Assembly: GCA_023404095.1 (NCBI GenBank)
Contig: JAEYDD010000067.1
Location: 1 to 64,000, forward strand
Reading direction: 5' to 3'
Length of the DNA: 64,000 nucleotides
Source: Pseudomonadota bacterium
GTDB lineage: Bacteria; Pseudomonadota; Alphaproteobacteria; Rhizobiales; Rhizobiaceae
Shown: piece by piece, positions 33,363-41,824 of the stretch
Layout: every line of letters starts with the position of its first letter
Numbering within the stretch: the stretch's first letter is position 1
The notes under the pieces: generated by a model
Databases searched by the model: none
What the model was told of the DNA's origin: nothing
What the model saw: only the letters and a program-made list of their open reading frames with translations
Position numbers and translations under genes: made by a program

Positions 33363-33788
33363 ATGAACCAGCCTGCCTATTCAATCGTGGCCCGGACCCC
33401 ATCTGTCGAGGAGTATTTGCATCTTCGAGCGGCGGCGGGACTGAGTTCATTTACGGAGGAGGCCGCGGGCAGGGGCCTGCAAGGGACTGTCTTTTCCGTA
33501 GTGGTTGTTTGCGAGGGTTCCGCAGTCGGAATGGGACGATTGATCGGAGACGGAGGTTGCTTTTTTCAGGTCGTCGACATTGCCGTGCATCCCGAACACC
33601 AGGGGCGGGGACTTGGCAAGGCAATCATGAATGCCATCATGGCGCATGTAAAAGACAGACTCCCCTCTTCGGCGTATGTCAGCCTGATCGCCGATGTGCC
33701 GGCAAACACGCTTTATGAAAAGTTCGGCTTCAAGGAAACGGCACCAAGGTCTCTGGGAATGGCCTATCGTGTAAACGCGTCGGCCTGA
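33363..33788 (+). CDS. GNAT family N-acetyltransferase
   Basis: A 141-residue GNAT protein. Motif A is VVDIAVHPEHQGRGLGKAIMNAIMAHV (~71-96) with QGRGLG binding the acetyl-CoA pyrophosphate. ANTLYEKFGFKETAP forms motif B. The ATG at 33363 follows AGAGGATCCC. The substrate is not deducible. It is convergent with selO; the preceding 299-bp gap contains the promoter of the divergent PQQ dehydrogenase and an AT-rich stretch near 33310-33340 that may be its own promoter. Confidence 0.9.
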   Translation: MNQPAYSIVARTPSVEEYLHLRAAAGLSSFTEEAAGRGLQGTVFSVVVVCEGSAVGMGRLIGDGGCFFQVVDIAVHPEHQGRGLGKAIMNAIMAHVKDRLPSSAYVSLIADVPANTLYEKFGFKETAPRSLGMAYRVNASA

Positions 33789-33912
33789 CCGCTCTCTGCT
33801 GAGGAGAGGTGCATTCGTCTCCGTACACTTCGCCCCCGGTTGTATCGTGCGGCCGCCGTCCCGGCCTCCATCTGCGCAACACTCGTCCCGCCGCGCAACT
33901 GCGCCGGCTCCC

Positions 33913-35424
33913 TCACGTACCGCAGAAGGTCTGCAGCACCTCTTCGCCGGGCATGGGTGGGCGTGCGTAGGCGGAAAAGGCCGGCTGGTCGTCATAGGGG
34001 CGGGAGAGCAGGTCGTTCAGCGCCGCAAACAGGGAAAAATCCTGTTCCTCGACCGCGGCGACGATCGCTTCCTCGATCCGGTGGTTGCGCGGGATGAAGG
34101 CAGGGTTGACCGCGCGCATCGCAGCCGCCCGCTCCGCGGGAAGGCGCGCGTCGCGGTCGAGCCTTTCGCGCCAGCGGGCAAGCCATGGGCCTGCAGCCTG
34201 CCGGTCGGCCAGCAGAGCGGCGAAGGCGGCATCGGCGCCTGCATCTTCCGCCGCATCCGAAAGGCGTCGGAAGGAAAGGGTGAAGTCCGCCTTCTGCTCC
34301 AGCATCAGGGCGAGGAAGGCGCGGATCAGGTCGGTATCGGCCTCCTCCACGTCGTCGCCGAGGCCGAGCTTGGCGCGGATCGTTGCGCTCCAGGCCTGCT
34401 GGAAATGCTCCATGAAGCGGGAAACGGCATCGTTTGCGAGATCGACCGCATCGCCCGGCGTCTCGTGCAGCAGTGGCAGCAGCGTCTCGGCAAGCCTTGC
34501 GATGTTCCACTGGGCGATCATCGGCTGGTTGCCATAGGCGTAGCGCCCGGCCTTGTCGATCGAGGAGAAGACGGTGCGCGGATCGTAAGGGTCCATGAAG
34601 GCGCAGGGGCCGAAATCGATCGTCTCGCCGGACACCGCCATGTTGTCGGTGTTCATCACGCCGTGAATGAAGCCCACGCCGAGCCAGCGGGCGATCAACT
34701 GTGCCTGCCGCTGTGCCACCGCGTCCAGGAGCTTCAGGTAGCGCCCGTCCTGTCCGTTCAGTTCGGGATAGTGCCGGCCGATCACGTGGTCGGCGAGAAT
34801 GCGGATGCTTTCGGTGTCACCGCGCGCCGCGAAGAACTGGGACGTGCCCACGCGGATGTGGCTTGAGGCGACGCGCGTCACGATCGCGCCGGGCAGCATC
34901 GTTTCGCGGTAGACCGGCTGGCCGGTGGTGACGGCGGCGAGCGCGCGCGTCGTGGGGATGCCGAGCGCATGCATGGCCTCGCTGACGATGTATTCGCGCA
35001 GCACCGGGCCAAGGGCCGCGCGTCCGTCGCCGCGCCGGGAGAACGGCGTCGGGCCGGACCCTTTCAGCTGGATGTCGCGCCTTTCTCCGTCCGGGCGCAG
35101 GACTTCGCCCAGAAGGACCGCGCGGCCGTCGCCAAGTTGCGGCACGAACTGGCCGAACTGGTGGCCGGCATAGGCCTGGGCGATCGGCTCGGAGCCGGCC
35201 AGGATGCGGTTGCCGGAAAAGATCGCCGCGGCGTCCGCTTCCAGCGCCTCGGCGTCGAGCCCCATTTCTTCAGCGAGTGTCCGGTTGAACGCGATCAACC
35301 GCGGTGCTGCCACCGGCGTCGGCTCGACGCGGGCGAAGAAATTCTGCGGCAGGCGCGCATAGCTGTTGTCGAATGCGATCGGCTTGGCCTTGCTTGCCGA
35401 AATCCGGGTGGCAGCTTCTGTCAT
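33913..35424 (-). CDS. selO: Protein adenylyltransferase SelO (YdiU/UPF0061)
   Basis: Pseudokinase-fold AMPylase, 503 residues, that transfers AMP to Ser/Thr/Tyr of target proteins and is linked to redox stress. Family blocks are intact: YAGHQFGQFVPQLGDGRA, GSGPTPFSRRGDGRAALG, ASSHIRVGTSQFFAARGD, GFIHGVMNTDNMAVSGETIDFGPCAFMD and NQPMIAQWNIARLAETLLPL. The C-terminus ends TFCGT, keeping a cysteine near the end where eukaryotic SelO has selenocysteine. The start is the ATG at 35424. The in-frame extension up to 35592 is not supported by codon pattern. Confidence 0.95.
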   Translation of the reverse strand: MTEAATRISASKAKPIAFDNSYARLPQNFFARVEPTPVAAPRLIAFNRTLAEEMGLDAEALEADAAAIFSGNRILAGSEPIAQAYAGHQFGQFVPQLGDGRAVLLGEVLRPDGERRDIQLKGSGPTPFSRRGDGRAALGPVLREYIVSEAMHALGIPTTRALAAVTTGQPVYRETMLPGAIVTRVASSHIRVGTSQFFAARGDTESIRILADHVIGRHYPELNGQDGRYLKLLDAVAQRQAQLIARWLGVGFIHGVMNTDNMAVSGETIDFGPCAFMDPYDPRTVFSSIDKAGRYAYGNQPMIAQWNIARLAETLLPLLHETPGDAVDLANDAVSRFMEHFQQAWSATIRAKLGLGDDVEEADTDLIRAFLALMLEQKADFTLSFRRLSDAAEDAGADAAFAALLADRQAAGPWLARWRERLDRDARLPAERAAAMRAVNPAFIPRNHRIEEAIVAAVEEQDFSLFAALNDLLSRPYDDQPAFSAYARPPMPGEEVLQTFCGT

Positions 35425-35617
35425 GGTCGGCTCGCATTCCTTGATGGCCTGGGTCTGAGCGCCCAGACCTTGGCGCCCGGGTTCTATCGTCACCCTATTA
35501 GATAGGAACGCGGGAGGCGAGCGGAAGTGGCCAGGCTGGCCGGAACGCAAACGGCCCGCCTCGATGGCGGGCCGCAGGTTGTCGTTTCCCATCCCGGATC
35601 GGGTGTCGAAATCGGCC

Positions 35618-35812
35618 CTATCGGCCGAAGACGCGGAAGCGGCCGGGACGAAGTGGACTTCTCAGTTCGTTGCGGCGGGCAATGTGCCCGTCGAGGCCCG
35701 CGATGTCCGAAAGGTCGATCGGGCCGCAGCCCCAGTCATAGTTGGCGTGCTCGAGCCACCCTGAAAACAGGCTGCCGAACATTCCGCGCCGATGGTGCTC
35801 GGTCGCAGTCAT
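35618..35812 (-). CDS. Small protein downstream of the homocysteine methyltransferase gene
   Basis: A 64-residue protein of unknown function. The ATG at 35812 has a strong GGAGAAACCATC ribosome binding site, which argues that the frame is real. It contains MFGSLFSGWLEHANYDWGCGPIDLSDIAGLDGHIARRNELR, given here as a pattern: aromatic N-terminal helix, a WGCGP turn, then a charged helix. No signal peptide. It starts 20 bp after the stop of the methyltransferase gene and is probably its operon partner. Confidence 0.6.
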   Translation of the reverse strand: MTATEHHRRGMFGSLFSGWLEHANYDWGCGPIDLSDIAGLDGHIARRNELRSPLRPGRFRVFGR

Positions 35813-35831
35813 GATGGTTTCTCCTCAGATC

Positions 35832-36788
35832 CTAAGCGCTCATCGCCGGCCGCGGCATGCAGGCCTGGCAGATGGCGCCGATGTGGCGATGGTCGGTGCC
35901 GCAGCAGCCGCCGAGTACGCGCAGCTGCGGCATCCGGCGGACGAACTCGCCGTAACGCCTGCCGAAGTCGTCGGGGTCGCCGGCGTCCAGCGTCTCGCTC
36001 TCGTCGAGTTCCTGGTGGCTCAACGCCGACGCATTGGCGCGGATGCCGCCGATGCGCCGAACCCAAGTGCTGCCGTGATCGAGCGCGTCCTCGAAATGGC
36101 TCGGATGCGCGCAGTTGATCATGTAGAACAGCGGGTAGCTGCCGGTGGCAGCATCCACGGCCTCGATCGCCTCCTGCATCGTTCTGCCGGTGATGATCCT
36201 GCCATCGGTCTCGACGGTGAAGGCGATCACGCAGGGAATTCCGGCCTTTCGGGCCGCCCTTGCTACGCCGATCGCCTCGTCGATGTTGGTCAGCGTCACC
36301 GCGCTGATCATGTCGGCATCGGTTTCTGCAAACGTTTCGATCTGCGGCCGGTGATATGCCTCGGCTTCGTCGGCGGTCATGTTGCCGGCCTTGTAGCCGT
36401 CGCCGCGCGGGCCGATGGCGCCGTTCAGCACGATCGGTTGGCCGGGCCGCTCGTACTGGGCGCGAAGATGCGCGAGCATGCCGATCGCTTCCTCGTTGAC
36501 CGCCTTCAGCGCTTCAGCGTCATAGCCAAGTTTTTCGGCCCAGTCGGGGTTGGCGCGCCAGGTCGGCGTGTCGAGCACGAAGCCGGTGCCGGCGCTGCGG
36601 GCCAGGTCGAGATAGCGGACGTAGTAATCCTTGAGCTTGCGCCGCCCCTCGGGGCTGGCCATCAGCACGAACGAGGCGAAATGCGGAAGTTCCACGCCTT
36701 CATGGAAGATCAGCGTCGTCTCCATGCCGCCGTCGGTCAGAAACCGATCGCCCTTCGTCAGCGGCAGGCCATGTCTGTACTTTGCCAT
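35832..36788 (-). CDS. Homocysteine S-methyltransferase family protein
   Basis: A 318-residue zinc-dependent methyltransferase (pfam homocysteine S-methyltransferase fold). Zinc-binding cysteines lie in YMINCAHPSHF and LGGCCGTDHRHIGAI. The opening LTDGGMETTLIFHEGVELPHFASF and GNMTADEAEAYHRPQIETFAETDADMI are typical. It would transfer a methyl group from a donor such as betaine or S-methylmethionine to homocysteine, making methionine. It is the first gene of a two-gene unit with the 64-residue protein and is divergent from a TetR gene. No SAM riboswitch was recognised in its leader. Confidence 0.92.
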   Translation of the reverse strand: MAKYRHGLPLTKGDRFLTDGGMETTLIFHEGVELPHFASFVLMASPEGRRKLKDYYVRYLDLARSAGTGFVLDTPTWRANPDWAEKLGYDAEALKAVNEEAIGMLAHLRAQYERPGQPIVLNGAIGPRGDGYKAGNMTADEAEAYHRPQIETFAETDADMISAVTLTNIDEAIGVARAARKAGIPCVIAFTVETDGRIITGRTMQEAIEAVDAATGSYPLFYMINCAHPSHFEDALDHGSTWVRRIGGIRANASALSHQELDESETLDAGDPDDFGRRYGEFVRRMPQLRVLGGCCGTDHRHIGAICQACMPRPAMSA

Positions 36789-36980
36789 AACTGTCTGTCT
36801 CCACTCGTTTCAATTCCGTTTCGGAAATTCAGGAGCGGGCGCGGTCCGTGGAGCGCGCCGACGAGAGCCAAGTCATGAGTGCAGTGTTTTTGTTTCCCTC
36901 TATGCGATTTCGTATCGAGGGGATTCCCACATTTTCCGAAACGCGTGTGGATTTTTGCCTGTTTTTCGCATGTAAAACTA

Positions 36981-36994
36981 GACCACTTGTGGTC
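36981..36994. promoter_or_regulatory. Palindrome between the methyltransferase and TetR genes
   Basis: GACCAC-TT-GTGGTC is a perfect 14-bp dyad in the ~330-bp divergent intergenic region, ~190 bp from the methyltransferase start and ~130 bp from the TetR start. Its half-site resembles GntR- or TetR-type operators. Confidence 0.4.
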
Positions 36995-37094
36995 AAGCGC
37001 TCGTAGCAGGCCTCTATATTAGAAAATTATCAATTGCTTGGCGCCACCTTTCACGCCAATGTTAACGGCGCTGGCGGGGCGTGAAGCGGAAAAA

Positions 37095-37111
37095 CTGTAC
37101 CAAAGGTACAG
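37095..37111. promoter_or_regulatory. Probable autoregulatory operator of the TetR gene
   Basis: CTGTACCAAAGGTACAG has 7-bp arms around AAA. It ends where the AGGAGG ribosome binding site begins, 11 bp before the start codon at 37122. A repressor here would block initiation or elongation of its own gene. Confidence 0.6.
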
Positions 37112-37121
37112 GAGGCGAGCG

Positions 37122-37766
37122 ATGCGCAAGGGCGAGGAGACACGCGCAAGGATACTGGCGGTGGCAGAAGCCGCCGTGCTCGCCAAAGGCTTCGGCGCGA
37201 CCTCGATCGAGGAACTGATCACCGAGACCGGCATCACCAAGAGCGGCTTCTTCTATCATTTCCATGACAAGAATGAACTCGCCCGGGCCCTGCTGGAACG
37301 CTACGTCGAAAACGACAACCGCCTCTACGATGAGATCTTCGGCCGCGCGCATGAACTGGCGGATGATCCCCTGCAGGCGTTCCTGCTCGGCCTGAAGCTC
37401 CTCGCCGAGCAGCTGGCCGACCTGCCCAACGGCCATCCCGGCTGCCTCGTCGCCGTCATGTGCGTCCACGAACGCGCCTTCGACCGCGAAGTGCAGGAGA
37501 TCAACCGCCAGGCGGCGCTGAACTGGCGCCGACGCTTCAAGGCGATGTTCGAGGAAATCATGGCAGTCTACGAGCCGCGCGAGCCGATCGACGCCGAGCG
37601 GCTAGCCGATACGGTCTCGACCATGCTTGAGGGCGGCATCATCATGTCGAAGGCGCTGAAGGACCCCAGAAGCCTTCCCGATCAGCTTCTCGTCCTGCGC
37701 TCCTTCGTCAGGATGCTGTTCCGCGGCGGCGGGGAACGGCGCGCGGCAGCCGGGGGGCTGCTCTAG
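37122..37766 (+). CDS. TetR/AcrR family transcriptional regulator
   Basis: A 214-residue regulator. The TetR helix-turn-helix spans ~10-50: RILAVAEAAVLAKGFGATSIEELITETGITKSGFFYHFHDKNELARALLERY, split here by its key HTH TSIEELITETGITKSGFFYHF. The ligand domain has GHPGCLVAVMCVHERAF and a C-terminal TetR_C-like stretch. The ATG at 37122 with AGGAGG is preferred over an upstream in-frame start. It sits directly behind a perfect palindromic operator and is divergent from the homocysteine methyltransferase gene. The inducing ligand is unknown. Confidence 0.92.
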   Translation: MRKGEETRARILAVAEAAVLAKGFGATSIEELITETGITKSGFFYHFHDKNELARALLERYVENDNRLYDEIFGRAHELADDPLQAFLLGLKLLAEQLADLPNGHPGCLVAVMCVHERAFDREVQEINRQAALNWRRRFKAMFEEIMAVYEPREPIDAERLADTVSTMLEGGIIMSKALKDPRSLPDQLLVLRSFVRMLFRGGGERRAAAGGLL

Positions 37767-37800
37767 CTGCGCAAGGGGGCGGTGTCGGAGCGTGGCTGCG

Positions 37801-39003
37801 TTACGCCAGCAGCACGATACACCCGAGCCCCTGGGTCAGCGCGGCGAGGCGGCGGACGCGGTAGGCCAGCGCCTCCAGCCCGCGCTTCAGGGCAGGGCGT
37901 GCGGTCGCCACCCAGCCGCGCGCATAGAAGCGTCCGCGCCAGCTCGGTGCGATCGTGTAGGTTGAAAGGCCGATAGTCCTGTTGCTCCAGCTTTCCTTGT
38001 AGCCGGCCGGATTGGCAAGCAGGTCGTAGGTCGCAATACCGTTGTCGATCAGCCAGCAGACGGTCATCTCCATCTGCACCTTGCCGGGCGAGGCGTCCCG
38101 CAGGTCCCAGTCGAACGCCCCCATGTAGCAGTAGTAATGGCCGCCATGAAGGAAGCCGAGTTCGACGGCGGCAATCCTGTCGCCGGTTTCAAGCATGGAC
38201 AGGCAGGCGCCCGACAGGCTCTCTCGGTCGCCTTCCAGGCCGGCGAGGAAGTCGCCAAATCCGGTCTGCGACAGGCCGAGGCCGAGCCGCCCGGTCTCCG
38301 TCAGCCAGCGCCGTTTCAGGTGCAGCGCGTGTTGTATGGTCGGGGCGAACGCCGGGTCGTCCGGCCACACCACCGAGAACCGGAGCTCGCCGTGGCGGCC
38401 GAGGTGGTTTCGCCGGCGGTTGCGGTTGCGCCGCTGCAGCTTGCCGAGCCCTGCGACATAAGCCTCGGCGGAGGCAAAGCCCGTCAGGTCGAGGAGCGAG
38501 GCGGCATTGCGCACGGTGGCAACCGATTTTGCCCGCGCCATCATGGTCGCCAGCGCCGACCCGTCCGGAACGCCTTCGAACAATGCGACGTCGAAGTCGC
38601 CGCGGTCGACCAACGCCGCGAGAAGCTTGTCTGCGATCGTCTCCGAAAGACCGGCGAAATCGGGATCCATCAGGAGGTTGCTGTACTGCGTATGCGTGCC
38701 GCCCAGCGCCTCGATCCGGCTCAATGCGCCGGCCACGCCGCTTTGCATCAGCGGCCAGAGCGCTACCAGCCGGCCGGCGCACCAGACTGTCGCAACGAAA
38801 GGCCGCGGGCCGCCGGCCCCGCCCGCGAAGCGCGCAGCCCAGCTATGGCACCACATGTAGCCCTGGAAGAAGGACAGCCCGCCCTCGCAGCGCTGCTCCA
38901 GCGCCCGCCAGTCATCCGCGATCGCCTCCATCGCCGCGCGGTCCGTCAGCACGCTGACGTTCAGCGCGCCACAGACCGGCTCCGTCTGGTCCATCCTCTC
39001 CAC
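37801..39003 (-). CDS. GNAT/BioF2-like (CelD-type) acetyltransferase
   Basis: A 400-residue protein of the Acetyltransf_6/BioF2-like group (sometimes annotated CelD, cellulose-biosynthesis associated). Features are SFFQGYMWCHSWAARF near residues 44-59, LGGTHTQYSNLLMDPDF, a basic LQRRNRNRRRNHLGRHGELRF in the linker, and a C-terminal GNAT-like half with MLETGDRIAAVELGFLHGGHYYCYMGAFDWDLRDASPGKVQ. The start is GTG at 39003 with GGGAG 5 nt upstream; ATG at 38994 is the alternative. It probably acylates a polysaccharide or cell-surface precursor, but no exopolysaccharide genes are adjacent. Confidence 0.85.
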   Translation of the reverse strand: MERMDQTEPVCGALNVSVLTDRAAMEAIADDWRALEQRCEGGLSFFQGYMWCHSWAARFAGGAGGPRPFVATVWCAGRLVALWPLMQSGVAGALSRIEALGGTHTQYSNLLMDPDFAGLSETIADKLLAALVDRGDFDVALFEGVPDGSALATMMARAKSVATVRNAASLLDLTGFASAEAYVAGLGKLQRRNRNRRRNHLGRHGELRFSVVWPDDPAFAPTIQHALHLKRRWLTETGRLGLGLSQTGFGDFLAGLEGDRESLSGACLSMLETGDRIAAVELGFLHGGHYYCYMGAFDWDLRDASPGKVQMEMTVCWLIDNGIATYDLLANPAGYKESWSNRTIGLSTYTIAPSWRGRFYARGWVATARPALKRGLEALAYRVRRLAALTQGLGCIVLLA

Positions 39004-39190
39004 GTAAACTCCCGGCCAACCCTCGTTTCGGGCGCAATCCTAGGATGCGCTCCTGAACAAAAACTTGCAGGCAATGTCACGATTGCGTGTTCTGAAGGGG
39101 CAGGCCCGAATTGAGACCTGCAGAAGCTTCAGGCGTCTCTGCCGATGGGGCGTCGTCATGGTGGCCGCAAAACGCGCACCGGGTGCCCAG

Positions 39191-39781
39191 TCACCTGTCC
39201 TGCGGCAGACGGCGATCGATGAAGTCGTGCATCAACTCCAGCGCTTCCGTGCGCGACAGGCCGCCGGACTGCAGCCCGAGGCGAAGCCAGAGCCCGTCGA
39301 TCAGCGAACTCACCTGAAGCGCCATGCACCGGCCTTCCTGCGCGCCCAGCATGGGCACCAGCGCGGAGAGGAGATTGGAATGCATGCGTGAATGAATCAC
39401 CGCCTGGATGCGGGCAAGCTGCGGTTCGCGCGGCACCTCGGCGCAGAGCGAAAGCCAGGCATGGGCGATCGACGGCTGGAAGAAGCGTTCCTCGAAGTTG
39501 CCTTCGATGACGGCGACAAGGCGCTCGCGCGGCGTCGTCGCCCGCCTCAGCCGCTCGGCGACCGCGTCGCGCAGGCTGGCATTCGCCTCGCGCATGGCCT
39601 GTTCGAAGAGCTCCTGCTTGTTGCGGAAATAGTGCAGCACGATGCCCTTGGAGGCGCCGGCATGGGTTGCCACCTTTTCCAGCGTAGCGCCCGCCATGCC
39701 CTCGCGCTGCAGGACTTCGAAGGCTGCCTGCCGCAGTTCCTTGCGCCGGATGTCCACCAGCTTCGTCAGCCGTCCCGCCAT
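39191..39781 (-). CDS. betI: BetI-like TetR family repressor
   Basis: A 196-residue TetR protein close to BetI, the choline-responsive repressor of glycine betaine synthesis. The HTH reads GATLEKVATHAGASKGIVLHYFRNKQELFEQAMRE. BetI-like features are VIEGNFEERFF, HAWLSLCAEVPREP, VSSLIDGLWLRLGLQSGGLSR and the C-terminal HDFIDRRLPQ. The ATG at 39781 is preceded by GGAGG. It is divergent from choX, and the intergenic dyad at 39844 is a good operator candidate. No betA or betB genes are in the window. Confidence 0.88.
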   Translation of the reverse strand: MAGRLTKLVDIRRKELRQAAFEVLQREGMAGATLEKVATHAGASKGIVLHYFRNKQELFEQAMREANASLRDAVAERLRRATTPRERLVAVIEGNFEERFFQPSIAHAWLSLCAEVPREPQLARIQAVIHSRMHSNLLSALVPMLGAQEGRCMALQVSSLIDGLWLRLGLQSGGLSRTEALELMHDFIDRRLPQDR

Positions 39782-39843
39782 GAATCGCCTCCTGCTCGCA
39801 CAGGAGATTGACAGGTTTTACCACAAGATCAATAATTGTCCCG

Positions 39844-39863
39844 TCGGTCAATTGAGTGACCGA
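39844..39863. promoter_or_regulatory. Candidate BetI operator between betI and choX
   Basis: TCGGTCA and TGACCGA are perfect 7-bp arms separated by 6 bp, 35 bp before the choX start. The surrounding AT-rich stretch (AATAATTGTC, GGATAAAATC) probably holds the overlapping divergent promoters. Confidence 0.5.
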
Positions 39864-39897
39864 TTGGATAAAATCTCGCCAAGAGAGGGGAACGTCG

Positions 39898-40830
39898 ATG
39901 AAATATGCCTTCGTGCCATTGGCGGCAGGCCTGATCACCTTTGCCACGTCTGCAGCCGCCGCGGATCCGGAAAGCTGCCGCACCGTCCGTCTCGCCGAGC
40001 CGGGCTGGAACGACCTCGCCTTTACGACAGGGGTCGCCCAGACCATTCTCAGCGCCCTCGGCTATGAGCCGCAGACGAACCTGCTCGGAATCGACGTCAT
40101 CTATCTGAGCCTCAAGAACCGGGACCTCGACGTTTTCCTCGGTTACTGGGATCCGGCGATGCAGAACTACTTCGCGCCCTACAAGGCCGACGGCAGTGTC
40201 GAGACGGTGGGCACCAACCTGACCGGGGCCAAATATACCTTCGGCGTGCCCGCCTATGTCTGGGAAGCCGGCGTGAAGGACTTTGCCGACCTGAAGGCCC
40301 ATGCCAAAAAGTTCGGGAAGAAGATGTACGGCATCGAGCCCGGCTCGAACCAGCTGATGCTGGATACGGTTGCCGATCCCGATCTCGGTCTCGACGGCTG
40401 GGAAGTGGTGGAGTCCAGCGAGCAGGGCATGCTGGCCGAGGTCGCCCGCCATATCGATCTGAAGGAGTTCATCGTCTTTCAGGCCTGGGCGCCCCATCCG
40501 ATGAACACCGCCTACGATATCCGCTATCTGACCGGGGGCGACAAGTTCTTCGGCCAGAACTTCGGCGCGGCCACGGTCTCCACGCAGGTGCGCAAGGGCT
40601 ATCTGGAGGAATGCCCCAATGTCGGGCAGCTGCTGAAGAACCTCACCTTCGACATCGATTTCGAAAATCGCGGCATGGGCTACCTGATGAACGAAGGCCT
40701 TTCGCCGACAGACGCCGGCCGCAAGGCACTCGTCACGGAGCCGCAACGTCTCGATGCGTGGCTGGCCGGGGTTACGACCATCGATGGTGCGCCGGGGATC
40801 GATGCGGTCAAAAAGGCGCTCGGCTTGTGA
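39898..40830 (+). CDS. choX: Choline ABC transporter substrate-binding protein
   Basis: A 310-residue periplasmic binding protein of the OpuAC/ChoX type. The signal peptide is KYAFVPLAAGLITFATSAAAA. The mature protein begins ADPESCRTVRLAEPGWNDLAFTTG with the ChoX aromatic choline-cage residues in EPGW and LGYWDPAMQ. YGIEPGSNQ and FQAWAPHPMN follow. ATG 39898 is used (upstream in-frame ATG at 39856 lies in the operator region). In S. meliloti choX is followed by choW and choV; here the next gene is a hydrolase, so the permease and ATPase must come from elsewhere. Confidence 0.92.
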   Translation: MKYAFVPLAAGLITFATSAAAADPESCRTVRLAEPGWNDLAFTTGVAQTILSALGYEPQTNLLGIDVIYLSLKNRDLDVFLGYWDPAMQNYFAPYKADGSVETVGTNLTGAKYTFGVPAYVWEAGVKDFADLKAHAKKFGKKMYGIEPGSNQLMLDTVADPDLGLDGWEVVESSEQGMLAEVARHIDLKEFIVFQAWAPHPMNTAYDIRYLTGGDKFFGQNFGAATVSTQVRKGYLEECPNVGQLLKNLTFDIDFENRGMGYLMNEGLSPTDAGRKALVTEPQRLDAWLAGVTTIDGAPGIDAVKKALGL

Positions 40831-41663
40831 CCGCAACGGATCAGGAAGGCTGGAACGCGCGCAAGCAGTTTCTCAACCGCCCTGACGGCCGCAAGATTGC
40901 CTTTGTCGACAACGCCGTGGATGCGCCAGCGCTGCTGCTCGTCCACGGCTATACGGACAGCAGCCGCAGCTGGTCGCTGATCGAGCCGTTCCTGCCGGGG
41001 CTGCGGCTTGTCATGCCCGACCTGCCGGGCCACGGGCAGTCGCCGCCGTCCACGCCGCCATCGCTGCAAGGCTTTGCCGACGATCTGGCCGCGCTGATGG
41101 CCTCGCTCGGTATCGGCCGCTATGCCGTCGCCGGCCACTCCATGGGGGCGATGACGGGGTTGGTATTCGCTGCCCGGCACCCCTGCGCGGTGGATGCAGT
41201 CATAAGCCTGTCGGGCAGCCTGCGGCCCGATCTGGAGGACGAGAGCGCGCTTGCGGCGGCTATCCGGGGCTTGCGCGACCCGATCGATGCGGCCACCGAT
41301 CTGCCGCACGACTGGCACCATTGCTCAAGACCGGTCGATGGCGGCTTTCTCCGCCACATTGCGCGGGAGGCGGCGGCGATGCCGGCCGAAGTCTGGCGCT
41401 CGCTGTTTGCGATGCTGCAGGCCACGGATCTGTCTGCGACATCACAGGCGGTGCGCGCACCGGTCCTGTTGGTGGGTGGCACTGACGATGCGCTGTTCGA
41501 CGACGGGCACCGGGCCGCTCTCGCCGCAGCCTTCCCGGCTGCAGACAGCCATGTGCTCGACGGTCACGGACACAACCCGCATTGGGAATCGCCCGCAGAG
41601 GTCGCCGCGCTGATGCTGCGATTTTTAGCGGCTGGCGGTTGCGTTCCGCCAAACGCCGGCTGA
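40827..41663 (+). CDS. Alpha/beta hydrolase coupled to choX
   Basis: A 278-residue alpha/beta hydrolase. The oxyanion segment is LLLVHGYTDSSRSW, the nucleophile elbow GHSMGAMTG, a later Asp in LVGGTDDALFDDG, and the catalytic His in LDGHGHNPHWESP. The start is GTG at 40827 overlapping the choX stop (GTGA), so translation is coupled. The place after choX suggests a substrate related to choline, for example a choline ester, but this is inference from position only. The upstream in-frame region is choX sequence. Confidence 0.9.
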   Translation: MTATDQEGWNARKQFLNRPDGRKIAFVDNAVDAPALLLVHGYTDSSRSWSLIEPFLPGLRLVMPDLPGHGQSPPSTPPSLQGFADDLAALMASLGIGRYAVAGHSMGAMTGLVFAARHPCAVDAVISLSGSLRPDLEDESALAAAIRGLRDPIDAATDLPHDWHHCSRPVDGGFLRHIAREAAAMPAEVWRSLFAMLQATDLSATSQAVRAPVLLVGGTDDALFDDGHRAALAAAFPAADSHVLDGHGHNPHWESPAEVAALMLRFLAAGGCVPPNAG

Positions 41664-41685
41664 CGTAGAGTTCACGACCGTTCTA

Positions 41686-41788
41686 GCCCCTCATCCGCCC
41701 TGCCGGGCACCTTCTCCCCGAAAGCAAGCGGTAGACGCCTTCCTTCTCCCTCTCCCCGCTTGCGGGGAGAGGGTCGGGGTGAGGGGGC
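41686..41788. repeat. Intergenic palindromic repeat with long hairpin
   Basis: Begins CCCCTCATCCG and ends GGGTGAGGGGG, so its ends are inverted. Inside, CCCTCTCCCCGC and GCGGGGAGAGGG (41748-41773) make a perfect 12-bp stem. It is a different family from the RIME-like elements. It lies between convergent genes, where it could also act as a bidirectional terminator. Confidence 0.6.
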
Positions 41789-41824
41789 CAACGTATAACT
41801 GCCGTGTACCGTGTGGCCGCGCCC

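Noticed and set aside
36789..36980. Possible SAM-responsive riboswitch upstream of the homocysteine methyltransferase gene
   Set aside because: I could not find the conserved pseudoknot sequences of SAM-II or the core of other SAM riboswitch classes; only a short TTCCG/CGGAA dyad is present.
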